Below are positions 45,668 to 57,000 of a DNA stretch of 64,000 nucleotides, one piece after another; the first letter of the stretch is position 1; each line of letters begins with the position of its first letter. The notes under the pieces are model-generated. The model made no database searches. It was not told the origin of the DNA and saw nothing but the letters and a program-made list of their open reading frames with translations. The position numbers and the translations under genes are program-made. The DNA is taken from positions 124,001 to 188,000 of the forward strand of contig NW_020289982.1 in the NCBI RefSeq assembly GCF_003144245.1, given 5' to 3'. This stretch comes from Jaminaea rosea (Eukaryota; Basidiomycota; Exobasidiomycetes; Microstromatales).

Positions 45668-47306
45668 ATGGCAGCCGTCGCATCTACGTCTGCTCAGCAG
45701 CAGGCAGCGGGCGACTTCATGATTCAGCCAGAGAAGACGGGCCCCGTCCTCAACACTTCTCAGTGGCCTCTGCTTCTCAAGAACTACGTGAGCAACGAGG
45801 CGGCGGCGGCGACAGTACAGCATATATGCAGCGAATCGCCCCTCTGACATTCAATCTTCTCCCTCCCCTTTCGCTCGCCAGGACCAGCTCCTCGTCCGCT
45901 CATCCCACTTTACCCCCATCCCTCACGGTTGCTCGCCGCTGAAGCGCGACCTGCAATCCTACGTCAAGTCGGGAGTTATTAACCTTGACAAGCCCTCGAA
46001 CCCCTCCTCACACGAGGTGGTCGCTTGGATCCGCCGTATTCTTCGCGTCGAGAAGACGGGTCACTCCGGCACTTTGGACCCCAAGGTCACAGGATGCCTC
46101 ATCGTCTGCATCGACCGAGCCACCCGTCTGGTCAAGTCGCAGCAAGGAGCAGGAAAGGAATACGTTGCCGTTCTGCGACTGCACGATTCATTGGGAGATG
46201 TCAAGAAATTGCCTCAGGCAATTGAGACTCTCACGGGAGCCCTGTTCCAGCGGCCGCCCCTCATCTCGGCCGTCAAGCGTCAGCTGCGTATCCGTACCAT
46301 CTACGAGTCGAAGCTCCTCGAATTCGACAACAAGCGTCACCTCGCCGTCTTTTGGGTTAGCTGCGAGGCTGGAACCTACATTCGTACGCTCTGTGTGCAC
46401 CTGGGACTGCTCCTTGGCGTCGGCGGTCATATGCAGGAGCTGAGGCGTGTTCGCTCAGGAGCCCTCAGCGAGAACGACGACATCGTAACGATGCACGACG
46501 TACTGGACGCTCAGTGGCTGTATGACAACCAGCGCGACGAGTCGTACCTCCGCCGCGTCATCCGCCCGCTCGAGTCGCTCCTTGTAGGCTACAAGCGTAT
46601 TGTCGTCAAGGACTCGGCAGTCAACGCCGTCTGCTACGGCGCCAAGCTGATGATCCCCGGTCTCCTCCGCTACGAGGCCCAGATCGAGCTCAACGAGGAG
46701 GTTGTGCTCATGACCACCAAGGGAGAGGCGATTGCGCTCGCGATTGCGCAGATGACGACGGCGGATTTGGCGACGGCGGACCATGGGATTGTGGCAAAGG
46801 TCAAGAGGTGCATTATGGAGAGGGACACGTACCCGCGTAGGTGGGGTTTGGGACCCAAGGCGATCGAAAAGAAGAAGATGGTCAAGGATGGCAAGCTTGA
46901 CAAGCATGGAAAGCCGCTGCCCGGTGTCACGCCGGATGCGTGGACCAAGGGATACGTAGACTACGCCGGCGATGCGGGCAACGCGGGCGCCGCAGCAGCA
47001 GCGAGTGGCAGCGGTGCTGGTGCCAACGGCAATGAAGCAATGGCAGCTACGGCAGCAGCAGCAGCGGCAGGCGCAGCATCAGGTGTCGAGGCAGCAGCGG
47101 CGTCAAAGAAGAGGAAGGCCGACGAGGATGACGATGACGAGGCCGATGAGACAACGGCGACTGCGGGCGGCAAGCACGATGGCGAGACGGAAGAGGAGCG
47201 TAAGGCGAGGAAGGCGGCCAAGAAGGCAAAAAAGGAGGCAAAGAAGGCCGCGGCTGCAGCAGGGGGTGAGGAAGATGGCAAGAAGAGAAAGAAGGAAAAG
47301 GCGTGA
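45668..47306 (+). CDS. CBF5: H/ACA snoRNP pseudouridine synthase Cbf5 (dyskerin)
   Basis: The catalytic subunit of nucleolar H/ACA snoRNPs, converting uridine to pseudouridine in rRNA and snRNA. Two exons (45668-45787, 45882-47306; 94-nt intron) give 514 residues. It begins with the DKCLD-type [19 protein letters not shown], then [20 protein letters not shown] and the TruB catalytic motif [11 protein letters not shown] (Asp106). [38 protein letters not shown] and [14 protein letters not shown] follow. The PUA domain ends near [20 protein letters not shown]. The C-terminal 120 residues are Ala/Gly-rich then Lys/Glu-rich ([21 protein letters not shown]), the KKE-type nucleolar tail. Very well conserved throughout. 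Confidence 0.97.
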
Positions 47307-47527
47307 GCCAGAGTCGCGTGGTCCTCTTCTTGTCTTGTAGCCTCGTCTTCGCATCTTCTATGAGCATTCATTCATGATCGTCACAGCATCGCGCGCACGC
47401 AGTGAGGCATGAGAGTTTCGATAACAGTGGAACGCAGCGTTATCGTAATCGACTGGTGGCATTGTTCATCGATCTCGTCGGACATATTCTCGCCGTGCTG
47501 CTGCTGCTCCTCCGCGATCTCGCCTCC

Positions 47528-50482
47528 TCAGATCGCACTAGCCACAAGATCCACTGCCCTCTGGTGTTGCGCTCTCACAGCCAACTCGAGCCCGACGCCC
47601 TGCTCAGCACTATAGGTCATCCTCGCCCTCACTAACGTCTTGCTGCTCTCAACCCCACCGCCCGCCGACGCTGCACCAAGCACCACGCTGCCCGCAAGAT
47701 TGAGCGTATGCACACTCGTCGAGCTAGGCGCCTCAGTCCCACCGAGCGGGCTGAGTCCGAGCAGTGGGACCAACAGATCGCATGCGTCCCTCAAGCTCGC
47801 AACTGCAGTAAGGGCATACGTCTCCGTCGCTTCCGCACCAGAGGAGGACAGGTCCTCCCACTCCCTTGCAAAGTCACAGAAGCGCCCCTCAACATAGTCC
47901 GCCACTCCGAGATCGAGCGCCTCAATCTCGTACGAGTCTTCGAATCCTTCCTCGTCTGCCTCGCCTGTCGAGGGGTCCACCTCTTTGCTCGTGAAGCGCA
48001 ACGTCGCTGACAGCTGGCCTTGCGGGTAGGCGTCTGCCTCGGTGCGAGTAAAGGAAACGTACACCGTCCCGCTCGGATTCTCCTGATTGAGCAAGCCGAT
48101 GGGCAGGATGAAGTCTTCAGTGAGTCCGGCTTCGTCAGCTCCACCGACAAGGACAGCCACATTCTCCAGCACAACCTCCGGCAAGGTGTTGGTGACGTTG
48201 AATTGGAGGACGACATTGCGGGCAAAGACGTGCTTGACCGCTGTGACGACGTATTCCGTCTCGCGCTCGGTGAGCTCGACGGGCTTCGGGGTGGACTTGA
48301 GGAGGGGACCATACGAGGAGAGTTGGGGGATGGCGGAGAGGGTCGATTGGTAGTGGGCACGTGTGGCAGCCGCTGATGAGCCGTCGTCCAATCCAGCGCC
48401 AGGAAGGGCATTGCTGGCGGCGCCTGCCGCAGAGGTGGATGCCGTGGAGGGACCACTGCCGCCCTGCGAGGCCATGGCTACCTTGCTCGCTGCTTCGGCC
48501 TTGGCGCGCAGTGCTTCTTGCTGTGCTTCTTCGCGGGTGATGCGCTGCACTTTACTCGCGTCAAAGGCTGCTGAGGACGGGCCTGCAACTGCCTCGCCGT
48601 CTCCTTCGACTTCACCGTCTGCACCGGTACCGTTGGTAGCGACGCCGGCCTTGCTGAGATACTTCTGCAGCCTACTCTCCAAGTCCTGCAGCTTGAACGA
48701 CGATTCGTCATTAACGAGTCGCTGTGCCAGCTTCGTGTCACGCAGCAGCCTCAGATTGAGTGCCGCTCGATCCCTGACCTCGTCATCTACATCGTCCAAG
48801 CAACGCTGGAGCAGCACCTCGATCCTCGCACTGAGCGCCTTGTCCTGCACTCCAAACTTGGCCAGCGCATTTACGGCCGCTGCCCTGACGATTGCGTTCT
48901 CCAGGATGACTCGATTGTAGATGTAGCGGATGTACTTCTGTGGACTCGACATTTTTGGTCCCTCTGCTCCCAGTACGTGAAGAATGCGCACCGAGAGCTT
49001 GGTGAACTCGCAGTCCTCGATGAATTCGCAGAGGTGCGCGAGGGCCGCCTCTTTGCAGTCGGCAATGAAACGGATCATGTCGAAGATTGCCTCCACCACT
49101 GCACGCTTGAAGTCGTACCCGCCTTCGTCGCGCAGCACGCCGGAGAGGAAGGCAAGCATGGCGACTTGCTTCGAGGGGAATTTGAGGCAGAGCGATCGGA
49201 TGGCGTCGACTACGATGACCTTGAACTCGTCGCTGATCTCGCTCATGAAGGTGCTGATCTGCTTCATGAGTCTGTCGACCGAGGCTTCCGTGCCCGTCTT
49301 GAGAAGCGTGGTGATGGCGTACGTGGCCACACTGCGGTTCGGGTCGGTGATGAGGTTCTCCATGTCGACGTTGCAGCTTGAGACGGCAGCGGGCTGGTGC
49401 TGGGCCAGCTTGGCCAAGGTACGAATGGCTGCGAACTTGAGCGTGGACTTGGAAGAGGAGAGGAAGAGCTGAAGGATGGCAATGGGCTTCTGCAGCTCAG
49501 TCGAGGTGACGCCGCGCAGCTCGCAGATGGCCTTGGCCGCTTCGTAGTTGACCATGTCCGACTTGTGACGGAGCCAGTTCTCCAGGAGCTCCAGCATGAC
49601 ACCTCGCAGATTGGGGTCGTCATCTGCGATCTTGGCTGCGTAGCGAACGAGCATGCAGAGGGCCATGGGGCTGCGCAGCGTGATCGAAGCAGAGCCGCGA
49701 CCACCACCGGAGGCGCCAGCGAGCTGCTGCACCAGCTTGATGACGGCCATGCGGTCTCCCGAGCGGATGAGGTAGAGAAGGCCCAGAGCGTGGTACTGAA
49801 CAATGTAAGAGCTTGAAGGGATGCTCTGGAAGCCGCTCTGTTGTTGAGGCTGGGCGCTTCCTCCGCCAAAGTAACTGCCCATGCCGCCGAAGCCGGCCCC
49901 AAAGGCACCGCTGCCACCACCGCTGCCTGACTTGGCGCTGAGGGCCTCTTGGACCTCGTTGCCCCATCTGCGAACGACATCGCGAGCGCCTACTTGGAGC
50001 TGGTACGAGGAGACGAGAGCTGCAGACGCAATGGACGAGTTGCGGTCGACGATGGCTGACTTAAAGAATCGCTCCAGTCCTTGAACCATGGACGCATCGA
50101 CGACGCGGCTGAGCGCGCGAATGGCATTGGGACGGTAGACAACTTCGACGTTAGGCTGCATATCCTTCATGATCGATGCGGTGACCATGATGACGTCGTC
50201 AGCCAAGGGGCAAAGCTCCTTGATGGCCAGATAGACCATCTGACGCAAGGCAGGATCGCGATTCTGGAAGAGCTTGGTGCAGCCAAAGAAGAGCGTGGTA
50301 GCTTCCTGCCTGGCGAGCGTCTCTCCCGTGTATAGGAGGTAGAGGACCTTTGTGAGGACGATGCGGCATTTCCTCGGGGATACTGGCGTCTCATTGAAGA
50401 CGCGAGCCTCTTGGACCACGGACGCCTTGTCCTGGTAGAAGGACCCGACGCCAGCCTCTTCGTTCTTTTTGCTCAGCGACAT
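47528..50482 (-). CDS. SEC21: Coatomer subunit gamma (COPI)
   Basis: Gamma-COP is a heptameric COPI coat subunit for Golgi-to-ER retrograde transport. It is a single exon of 984 residues with no intron needed. The N-terminus MSLSKKNEEAGVGSFYQDKASVVQEARVF leads into the adaptin-like HEAT trunk (YTGETLARQEATTLFFG, IKELCPLADDVIMVTASIMKDM, RPNAIRALSRV, DRNSSIASAALVSSY, VNYEAAKAICEL, DPNRSVATYAITTLLKTG, ADCKEAALAHLCEFIEDCEF). A disordered linker and the C-terminal appendage (ELTERETEYVVTAVKHVF, VVLQFNVTNTLPEVVLENV) follow. A Gly/Gln-rich insert (SGSGGGSGAFGAGFGG, near 49850-49940) lies in the trunk. The frame is open upstream to 50668, but the conserved start is 50482. Confidence 0.95.
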   Translation of the reverse strand: MSLSKKNEEAGVGSFYQDKASVVQEARVFNETPVSPRKCRIVLTKVLYLLYTGETLARQEATTLFFGCTKLFQNRDPALRQMVYLAIKELCPLADDVIMVTASIMKDMQPNVEVVYRPNAIRALSRVVDASMVQGLERFFKSAIVDRNSSIASAALVSSYQLQVGARDVVRRWGNEVQEALSAKSGSGGGSGAFGAGFGGMGSYFGGGSAQPQQQSGFQSIPSSSYIVQYHALGLLYLIRSGDRMAVIKLVQQLAGASGGGRGSASITLRSPMALCMLVRYAAKIADDDPNLRGVMLELLENWLRHKSDMVNYEAAKAICELRGVTSTELQKPIAILQLFLSSSKSTLKFAAIRTLAKLAQHQPAAVSSCNVDMENLITDPNRSVATYAITTLLKTGTEASVDRLMKQISTFMSEISDEFKVIVVDAIRSLCLKFPSKQVAMLAFLSGVLRDEGGYDFKRAVVEAIFDMIRFIADCKEAALAHLCEFIEDCEFTKLSVRILHVLGAEGPKMSSPQKYIRYIYNRVILENAIVRAAAVNALAKFGVQDKALSARIEVLLQRCLDDVDDEVRDRAALNLRLLRDTKLAQRLVNDESSFKLQDLESRLQKYLSKAGVATNGTGADGEVEGDGEAVAGPSSAAFDASKVQRITREEAQQEALRAKAEAASKVAMASQGGSGPSTASTSAAGAASNALPGAGLDDGSSAAATRAHYQSTLSAIPQLSSYGPLLKSTPKPVELTERETEYVVTAVKHVFARNVVLQFNVTNTLPEVVLENVAVLVGGADEAGLTEDFILPIGLLNQENPSGTVYVSFTRTEADAYPQGQLSATLRFTSKEVDPSTGEADEEGFEDSYEIEALDLGVADYVEGRFCDFAREWEDLSSSGAEATETYALTAVASLRDACDLLVPLLGLSPLGGTEAPSSTSVHTLNLAGSVVLGAASAGGGVESSKTLVRARMTYSAEQGVGLELAVRAQHQRAVDLVASAI

Positions 50483-51614
50483 GGTGCGCGAGACGAAGAG
50501 GTAGGGAGACGAGCGGGCAGAGTGAGTGTATGTAGGCCTTCCTCGAGGCTGGAGAGGGTGATGATGAGGACAAGGCTTCCAAGTCGTCGATCGTCGATGT
50601 GTCGTTCTCTCGCACCAGCCACGCCCGGCCAGCGATCTTCGACTGGCACGCGGGGGGGCGCTCAACACGTGGCCGCGACTTCACCTCCCGCGACCTCACC
50701 TCCGCGACCTCACCTCCGCGACCTCACCTCCATCTCCATCTCGTAGGCCATCCGAGCGACGAGAGCGCAAAGACACAGAGATGCCCAGTGGGACGCAGCC
50801 CTCATGACGATCTTTGCTATGTTTCCTGTTAAGCGTGATCCTCTGCTGCCTGCCTGTCACCACTTGGGGTTGGGTCCCCTGGATGCCACTGCTCATTGCT
50901 GGGCCACTCCAAGCGCAGGATCGCCACCCCCTCCATGACACTCGCCGACCAGTCCCTGAGCTCAACCATTCTCTTCACCGAGAAGCTGCGCATTTACTTG
51001 CCACCATCGTCGCCGTCGTCACCGTTGCTTGAATACGGCTGGCTCCTCGCCCATCTCTCGCTCCCGTTTCAGCCCGCCCGCCCGCTCACCCTGCTTGCCA
51101 TGTGCGGCTGCTCAGCGTGAGTTCAGTCGCGGCGCTGCAGCCTTGCCGCTCTGACCCAGTGCCGCGCCGCCTGCTGCCCAATGAATTTGGGCCCACCCAC
51201 GGTCGCTGGAATAGAACGACGGCATGGGCGGGCGGCAGGCTGAAGCGGCGTCCGGCCCAAAGGTTCGAGGCGAGCTCAGTGACGGCCTCTCGGTCTCGGT
51301 CAGCGACGGCTTCAAGGGCGCATGAGTCGAAGCCAAGGCAGGCTTGGAGGCAGGCGCAAGCGCAGCAAGCGGCAGCAAGTTGTCCTATCCCCCGCGATAT
51401 CATTCCACCTCGACTTCTTCGCATTGATCCCCACGCTACCATCTCAACGTCGCATCGCATCGCCGCCTTACTCCCTTTGCGATCGAGATCATACTCATCT
51501 TCCCGCCGAGCGTTGTTGCGGCTACCCCTCGGGGTTAAAAACAAAGGACCGATTCGTGATCATCGAAATCGTACTGCCCCCCGCTCGAATTCACCTTCGT
51601 GACTCAACGACAGG
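50483..51614. promoter_or_regulatory. Divergent intergenic region SEC21 / bZIP gene
   Basis: A 1132-bp non-coding stretch. It contains a CACGTG palindrome (50666-50671) next to a short tandem repeat (50675-50731). The last 230 bp before the bZIP ATG are free of upstream ATGs; an ATG at 51322 opens a 141-codon frame that overlaps the bZIP start in another frame, relevant only if the transcript starts upstream of it. Confidence 0.45.
50675..50731 (+). repeat. 14-bp tandem repeat, three exact copies plus one degenerate
   Basis: The unit GCGACCTCACCTCC occurs three times without a mismatch (50690-50731), preceded by one altered copy (50675-50689). It sits about 190-250 bp upstream of the SEC21 start and is adjacent to CACGTG. 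Confidence 0.9.
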
Positions 51615-53417
51615 ATGGCTTCCTCGAACCAAAACTTCTATTTCCCTCCCAGCCTGGGCGAGGCTGAAAAGACGCCCTCTGATCAGACGTCGCCTGACAA
51701 GGACACCAACGTCAATCAGCAGCCTACCTCCATCCTCGCTGGCCTAAACGCATTCGACGGCGATGAATCGACAGGAGCCGATGCCGAGAGCACCGCCAGT
51801 GCCAACTTTGCCGACCAGCTCGCCCTCTGGACCAACGCCAATTTCTCCTTCGATGGGCCTACAGGCCATGCTCTGCTCCTCGACGAGGACAAGGACGACG
51901 ACCAGAACCAGCCCAGCGGGAGTGGGGGCAATCAGAATGGGCAGCAAAATGGCGTTGCCCAAGGCAACGGGGGCGGCAACAATGGCAATGGCGACGTAGC
52001 TGGACATGACGGCGTCCCTGCTGAGCCCACGCATCGCGACCACAAGCAGCAGGCTGATCAGCATCAGCAGAGCCAGTACTTTGCTCCGCCTTCTTCTGCT
52101 GCGGGTGAAGGGCGTAGGCCTGGACGGAGTACGGGGTTCCGCGATGAGCTTGCTCGTCGCAATGCCGAGAACTCGACGCCAAATGGTACCTCGGGCAATG
52201 CTGGCGGCAGCGGAAACGGTAGCGGTGACTCATCTCTGCCTTTCTCCGTAGGCCAGAACGCCTTCTCTGCGTTCAGCGCCAGCGACGATGGTCGTCAACA
52301 GCAGCAGCAAGCGGCTCAGCCTCAACTTCAGTCCCAGCCTCATCAGCAAGCTCATCAGCAGCAGCAGCAACAGCAGCAGTCCGCCTCATTCAATGCTCTG
52401 GGCAATTTCGGCGGTGTGCCGTCCATGTCTCCTGACCTCTTGCAAGCCCTCGCCTTCCAACAACTCCTCTCCGGAGTGCAGAATCCCTTCGCGCAGGGCA
52501 TGATGGGTATGAGCGGCTTCAATCCTGCCTTTGGTGGAGCGGGCGGTTTTGGCGGCATGGGGATGCTCGGCCAGTTCATGCCGAATGCCGTGGATGCTCA
52601 ACAACAACAGCAGCAGCAGCAGCAGCAGCAACAGCAACACCGCTCTTCGTGGCAGTCACAGCGGGGTTCATCCAATACGCCGTCAGACGACGAGCTTGAG
52701 GACGACAGCGCGAAGCACACCAAGGCGTCCGGCTCCACCTCCTCCAAAGCGTCGGGCAAGAAGCGTCGCGTCTCCTCTGCATCGGCAAGCAAGTCAGAGA
52801 AAGCCAAAGCGGCCGCTGAAGCTGCTGCAATCGCCGCAGAAGAAGCAGAGATTGGTCGTGCAGCCCGCGAGGAAATCCCCCCTCTCCAGCTCATCGACAC
52901 GGGCAATCCAGAGGCCGACGCAGAGGCCAATCGCCTCGCCATCGAAGAGGACAAGCGTCGCCGCAACACTGCTGCGTCCGCTCGCTTCCGTATCAAGAAA
53001 AAGGCACGCGAGCAAGCGCTCGAGCAAACTACGAAGGAGCTCGAGGGCAGGGTGAGGGAATTGGAGGAGCAGAACTCTGCGCTTACGACCGAGAACGGCT
53101 GGCTCAAGAGCCTCATCACCATCAGACCAGGAGGCAACGGTGTTGCGACCAACGCGAATGCATTGGGCGGAGGTGGTCTAGCAGGAGCTATGGGCTTCGT
53201 CTCACCGCAAATGGCCGCTGCAGCAGGCATGATGCCGCCTCACTTCAAGGACGCACAGCAACAACAGCAGATGATGATGTTCGCCAATGCTCAGAACGGC
53301 GATGCGAGGGATACTGGGCTGCGTCCTCGTGGCGTCGGCACGGCTGAGGCTGGTGGCTCTGGCTCTTCCTCTCAGCGATCTCAGAACGGTAAAGGGAAGA
53401 GGGGACGCGACGAGTAG
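51615..53417 (+). CDS. bZIP transcription factor, Cys-3/Met4-like
   Basis: A single exon of 600 residues. The bZIP lies at about residues 451-512: basic region EDKRRRNTAASARFRIKKKA, then a zipper REQALEQTTKELEGRVREL with EEQNSALTTENGWLKSLI. The RRNTAASARFRIKKK form and the WLK in the zipper end are typical of fungal Cys-3/MetR/Met4-type regulators of sulfur amino-acid metabolism, less so of Gcn4, so control of sulfur assimilation is inferred. The N-terminal 400 residues are a Gln/Asn/Gly-rich activation region with runs of Gln (Gln8 near 52358-52381; Gln13-14 near 52600-52640) and Met/Gly repeats; a second Gln/Met tract follows the zipper. The promoter side is shared with SEC21. A 5' leader of at least 230 nt without ATG is likely. 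Confidence 0.85.
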   Translation: MASSNQNFYFPPSLGEAEKTPSDQTSPDKDTNVNQQPTSILAGLNAFDGDESTGADAESTASANFADQLALWTNANFSFDGPTGHALLLDEDKDDDQNQPSGSGGNQNGQQNGVAQGNGGGNNGNGDVAGHDGVPAEPTHRDHKQQADQHQQSQYFAPPSSAAGEGRRPGRSTGFRDELARRNAENSTPNGTSGNAGGSGNGSGDSSLPFSVGQNAFSAFSASDDGRQQQQQAAQPQLQSQPHQQAHQQQQQQQQSASFNALGNFGGVPSMSPDLLQALAFQQLLSGVQNPFAQGMMGMSGFNPAFGGAGGFGGMGMLGQFMPNAVDAQQQQQQQQQQQQQHRSSWQSQRGSSNTPSDDELEDDSAKHTKASGSTSSKASGKKRRVSSASASKSEKAKAAAEAAAIAAEEAEIGRAAREEIPPLQLIDTGNPEADAEANRLAIEEDKRRRNTAASARFRIKKKAREQALEQTTKELEGRVRELEEQNSALTTENGWLKSLITIRPGGNGVATNANALGGGGLAGAMGFVSPQMAAAAGMMPPHFKDAQQQQQMMMFANAQNGDARDTGLRPRGVGTAEAGGSGSSSQRSQNGKGKRGRDE

Positions 53418-54071
53418 GCGAGCAAAGTCAGCTCTCCGCCGTCATTTCGCCCGCCTCTGGCTCCTCCCCCACAAAAGTCTCACATCATCTACTATCCCTT
53501 CCCATCGTGTCACCCTTCGGTCCACCCCCTCTCCTCTCCCTCGCACTCCTTCCTCTATATCCTCTTCCCATAGACGATTCGTGTATTTAGTCCAGTCCAA
53601 CCTGTTCTCCTAGCTCTCAGTCCAACCTGGTTGTCAGATCTCGTGTTTCTCTTTTGTCGTTTCTTCTGTATCTCTTTACGACCTCCAACAGGTCACCTCA
53701 AGGTCTCCAACAGACCTTCTTTTAATCATTCAGCCAGATCACTCGTAGACATCAGCGTTGCGTGAGGTTGAGGTGGTGTGGAGCGTGAAGCAGCCACGGC
53801 GAGGAGACGGACGGAGAGGAGAGACGGGAGCACGACGGCCCATCCGCTCGTGCAGCTCAGCTTGAGATCTTCGCAGACGACATTCTACTTCCTCGTCATT
53901 GTCATCCTCGCCGTCTTTCAAGGCTCCGTTGCTCGTCTTGCTTCGCCTACGTGGACTCGTAGAGCGTACGACGCAGAGTTTGACCTGACGACGACGGCGG
54001 CGTCGGCCCCCTCCCTTCCTTCCTTCCTTCTTCTTCAGCATCTCCTTGGCCACCTGCCCTCCGCCGCCGCG
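53418..54071. other. Intergenic between bZIP gene and SF3B3
   Basis: A 654-bp stretch with the 3' UTR of the bZIP gene (pyrimidine-rich, 53450-53720) and the promoter of the next gene. The SF3B3 frame stays open upstream to 53778 but without an ATG, so this part is leader. Confidence 0.5.
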
Positions 54072-57000
54072 ATGCACCTCTATAACCTGACCCTCTCGCC
54101 GCCCTCAGCAGCGACAGTCGCTGTAGCCGGCCAATTCTCTGGCACCCGCAAGCAGGAGATCGTCGTCTGCCGTGGTGGCTGCAAGCTCGAACTGCTCCGC
54201 CCGGACACCACAGTGAGCGGCAAGGCGCATGCCATCTTCGAGCAGCACACCTTTGGCGTCGTGCGTAGCCTCGCTAGCTTCCGCCTGACAGGAGGAAGCA
54301 AAGACTACCTCATCGTCGGATCTGACTCGGGCCGCATCACCATTGCTGAGCTTGACGTCAAGGCAAATGCATTTGTCGTCGTGCATCAGGAGACCTTTGG
54401 TCGTTCAGGGTCGAGGAGAATCGTACCGGGCCAGTATATTGCGACGGATCCCAAGGGGAGGGCAGCAATGATTGGGGCGATGGAGAAGTCGAAGCTGGTC
54501 TACATTCTGAACAGGGACGCAGCTGCCAATCTCACCATCAGCAGCCCGCTCGAGGCGCATAAGCCCAATGCGATTATCCATGCCCTCGTAGGGCTCGATG
54601 TAGGCTACGAGAACCCTACTTTCGCAGCACTCGAGGTCGACTACGAGGAGGCCGACAGAGACTCGACGGGCGAGGCGGCAGAAGCCACGCAGAAGTTGCT
54701 CACGTACTACGAGCTCGACTTGGGTCTCAATCACGTAGTGAGGAGATGGTCCTCCCCTGTAGAGAAGACGGCCAATCACCTCGTTCAGGTGCCCGGAGGG
54801 TACAACCAGAATACGGAGCGATGGGAGGGTCCAGGAGGGGTACTGGTATGCTCAGAGGACTACATCACCTACAAACACAGCGTAGGGGAGGAGCATCGCG
54901 TGCCTATGCCAAGGCGCCTCAACCCTCTCGATGACAATGGCGCCTCCAGCTCCTCAAGCGCGCCACGCCGAGGCAACATCGTCGTCTCTTCGGTATGCCA
55001 CCGAATGAAGAATGCCTTCTTCTTCCTCCTCCAGAATGAGGATGGGGACCTCTTCAAGCTCACCATAGACCACCAAGACGAGGATGTGCGAGCCCTCAAG
55101 ATCAAGTACTTCGACACTGTGCCCCTCGCCTCTTCCCTCGTCATCCTGCGCGCGGGTTTCCTGTTCGTGGCAGCAGAGTTTGGCGGGTCGGCTCTGTACT
55201 CCTTTCAGAAGCTGGGGGACGACGATGAAGTGCCGACGTATTCTAGTGCGGATCTACCCGAGTTGGGGATGACCGAGGTCAAGGTCGAGCCGCCCACTTT
55301 TACACCTCGTCCATTGGACAATCTGCTCCTTACCGACGATCTGCCCGCTCTCGACCCCATACTGGACGCAAAGGTGCTCAACCTCCTCGGAGGAGACACG
55401 CCGCAAATCTTCACGCTGTGTGGGCGCGGGCCGAGAAGCACATTCAAGATGCTGCAGCACGGCCTAGAGGTGCAGGAGGCTGTCAGTTCTGATTTGCCTG
55501 GTATTCCCAATGCGATCTGGACGACGAAGCTGAGCGAGCAGGACGAGTATGACTCCTACATCGTGCTCAGCTTCGTCAATGGGACGCTCGTCCTATCGAT
55601 TGGCGAGACGATCGAGGAGGTGAGCGACTCTGGCTTCCTCACCTCTGCGCCGACGCTGGCCGTCCAGCAGCTTGGCGCCTCTGCTCTGCTACAGGTCCAT
55701 CCAAAAGGCATCAGACACATCATGGCAGACCGTCGTGTGGTAGAGTGGGCGGCCCCTCCTATGCCCGATGGCGAGCAGACGAGCATCGTAGCTGCGGCCA
55801 CCAACTCACGGCAAGTCGTCGTTGCCTTGGCTCCAACAAACGAGATCGTCTACTTCGAGCAAGATCTCGACGGGCAGCTCAACGAGTATCAGGAACGCAA
55901 ATCCATGGGCGCGCCCATTGTGGCTCTCAGCATAGGGGACGTGCCGCAGGGCAGACAACGTACGCCCTACCTCGCCGTTGGTTGTGAAGACCAGACGGTG
56001 CGCATCGTCTCCTTGGACCCAGAGTCGACTCTGTCGCCTATCAGCATCCAAGCCCTCACAGCCCCGCCGCACAGCATCTGTATCGCCGAGATGCAGGACG
56101 TGACCGTCGATCGCAATCACCCCACCTTGTTCGTCAACATTGGCCTGAAGAACGGAGTACTACTGCGTACGGTTCTGGACCCCATCTCTGGCCAGCTGAC
56201 AGACACACGAACCCGCTTCCTCGGTGCCAAGCCCGTGCGACTCGTCCGTATCAAGCTACAAGGCGGGGCACCGGCCGTGCTCGCATTGAGCTCACGGCCT
56301 TGGCTCAACTACGCACATCAAGCTCGCACCCACTTCACGCCGCTCTGCTTCGACGCCCTGGATCATGCGTGGACCTTTAGCGCAGAGATGTGTCCTGACG
56401 GCTTGATTGGGATCGTGGGCGGGTCGCTGCGAATCTTTACCGTCCCCACGCTGGGTACGAAGTTGAAAGCAGACTCTGTTGCCCTCTCCTACACGCCGAG
56501 GCGCATGGTGGCCCATCCGGACGGCAGCGGGCTCTTCTACATCGCAGAGGCGGATCATCGTACCCTCTCACCCTCGGAAAAGGAGAAGCGAATAGCCTCC
56601 CTCACTCGAGAGCCAAAAGTGGGAGAGCGAGGAGTGCTTGACCTCGACCCAGTGGAGTTTGGGCCCCTCCGAGCTGAAGCAGGGAACTGGGCTAGCTGTA
56701 TCCGTGTCGTGGACGCGAAGGCGAGGGAGACGACGCATGTCGTTGAGCTGGAGGGGAATGAGGCAGCCTTCAACGTTGCGCTCGTGCCGTTCGCCAACTC
56801 CATTGACCCGACGACGGGGCAGCCGGAGATCTTCCTGATCGTCAGCTCCGCGCGAGCCGCGACGGTCACACCGCGCTCACACGCGCAAGCCTTCCTCACC
56901 ACGTATCGTCTCGTCGCGGGCTCAAATGGGCGCACATTGGAGCTCCTCCACAAGACAGAAGTAGACGATGTGGCTCTCGCCCTCCGTCCCTTCCAAGGCC

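Noticed and set aside
53778-54071. N-terminal extension of the SF3B3 frame
   Set aside because: No ATG in it; the conserved family N-terminus begins exactly at 54072.
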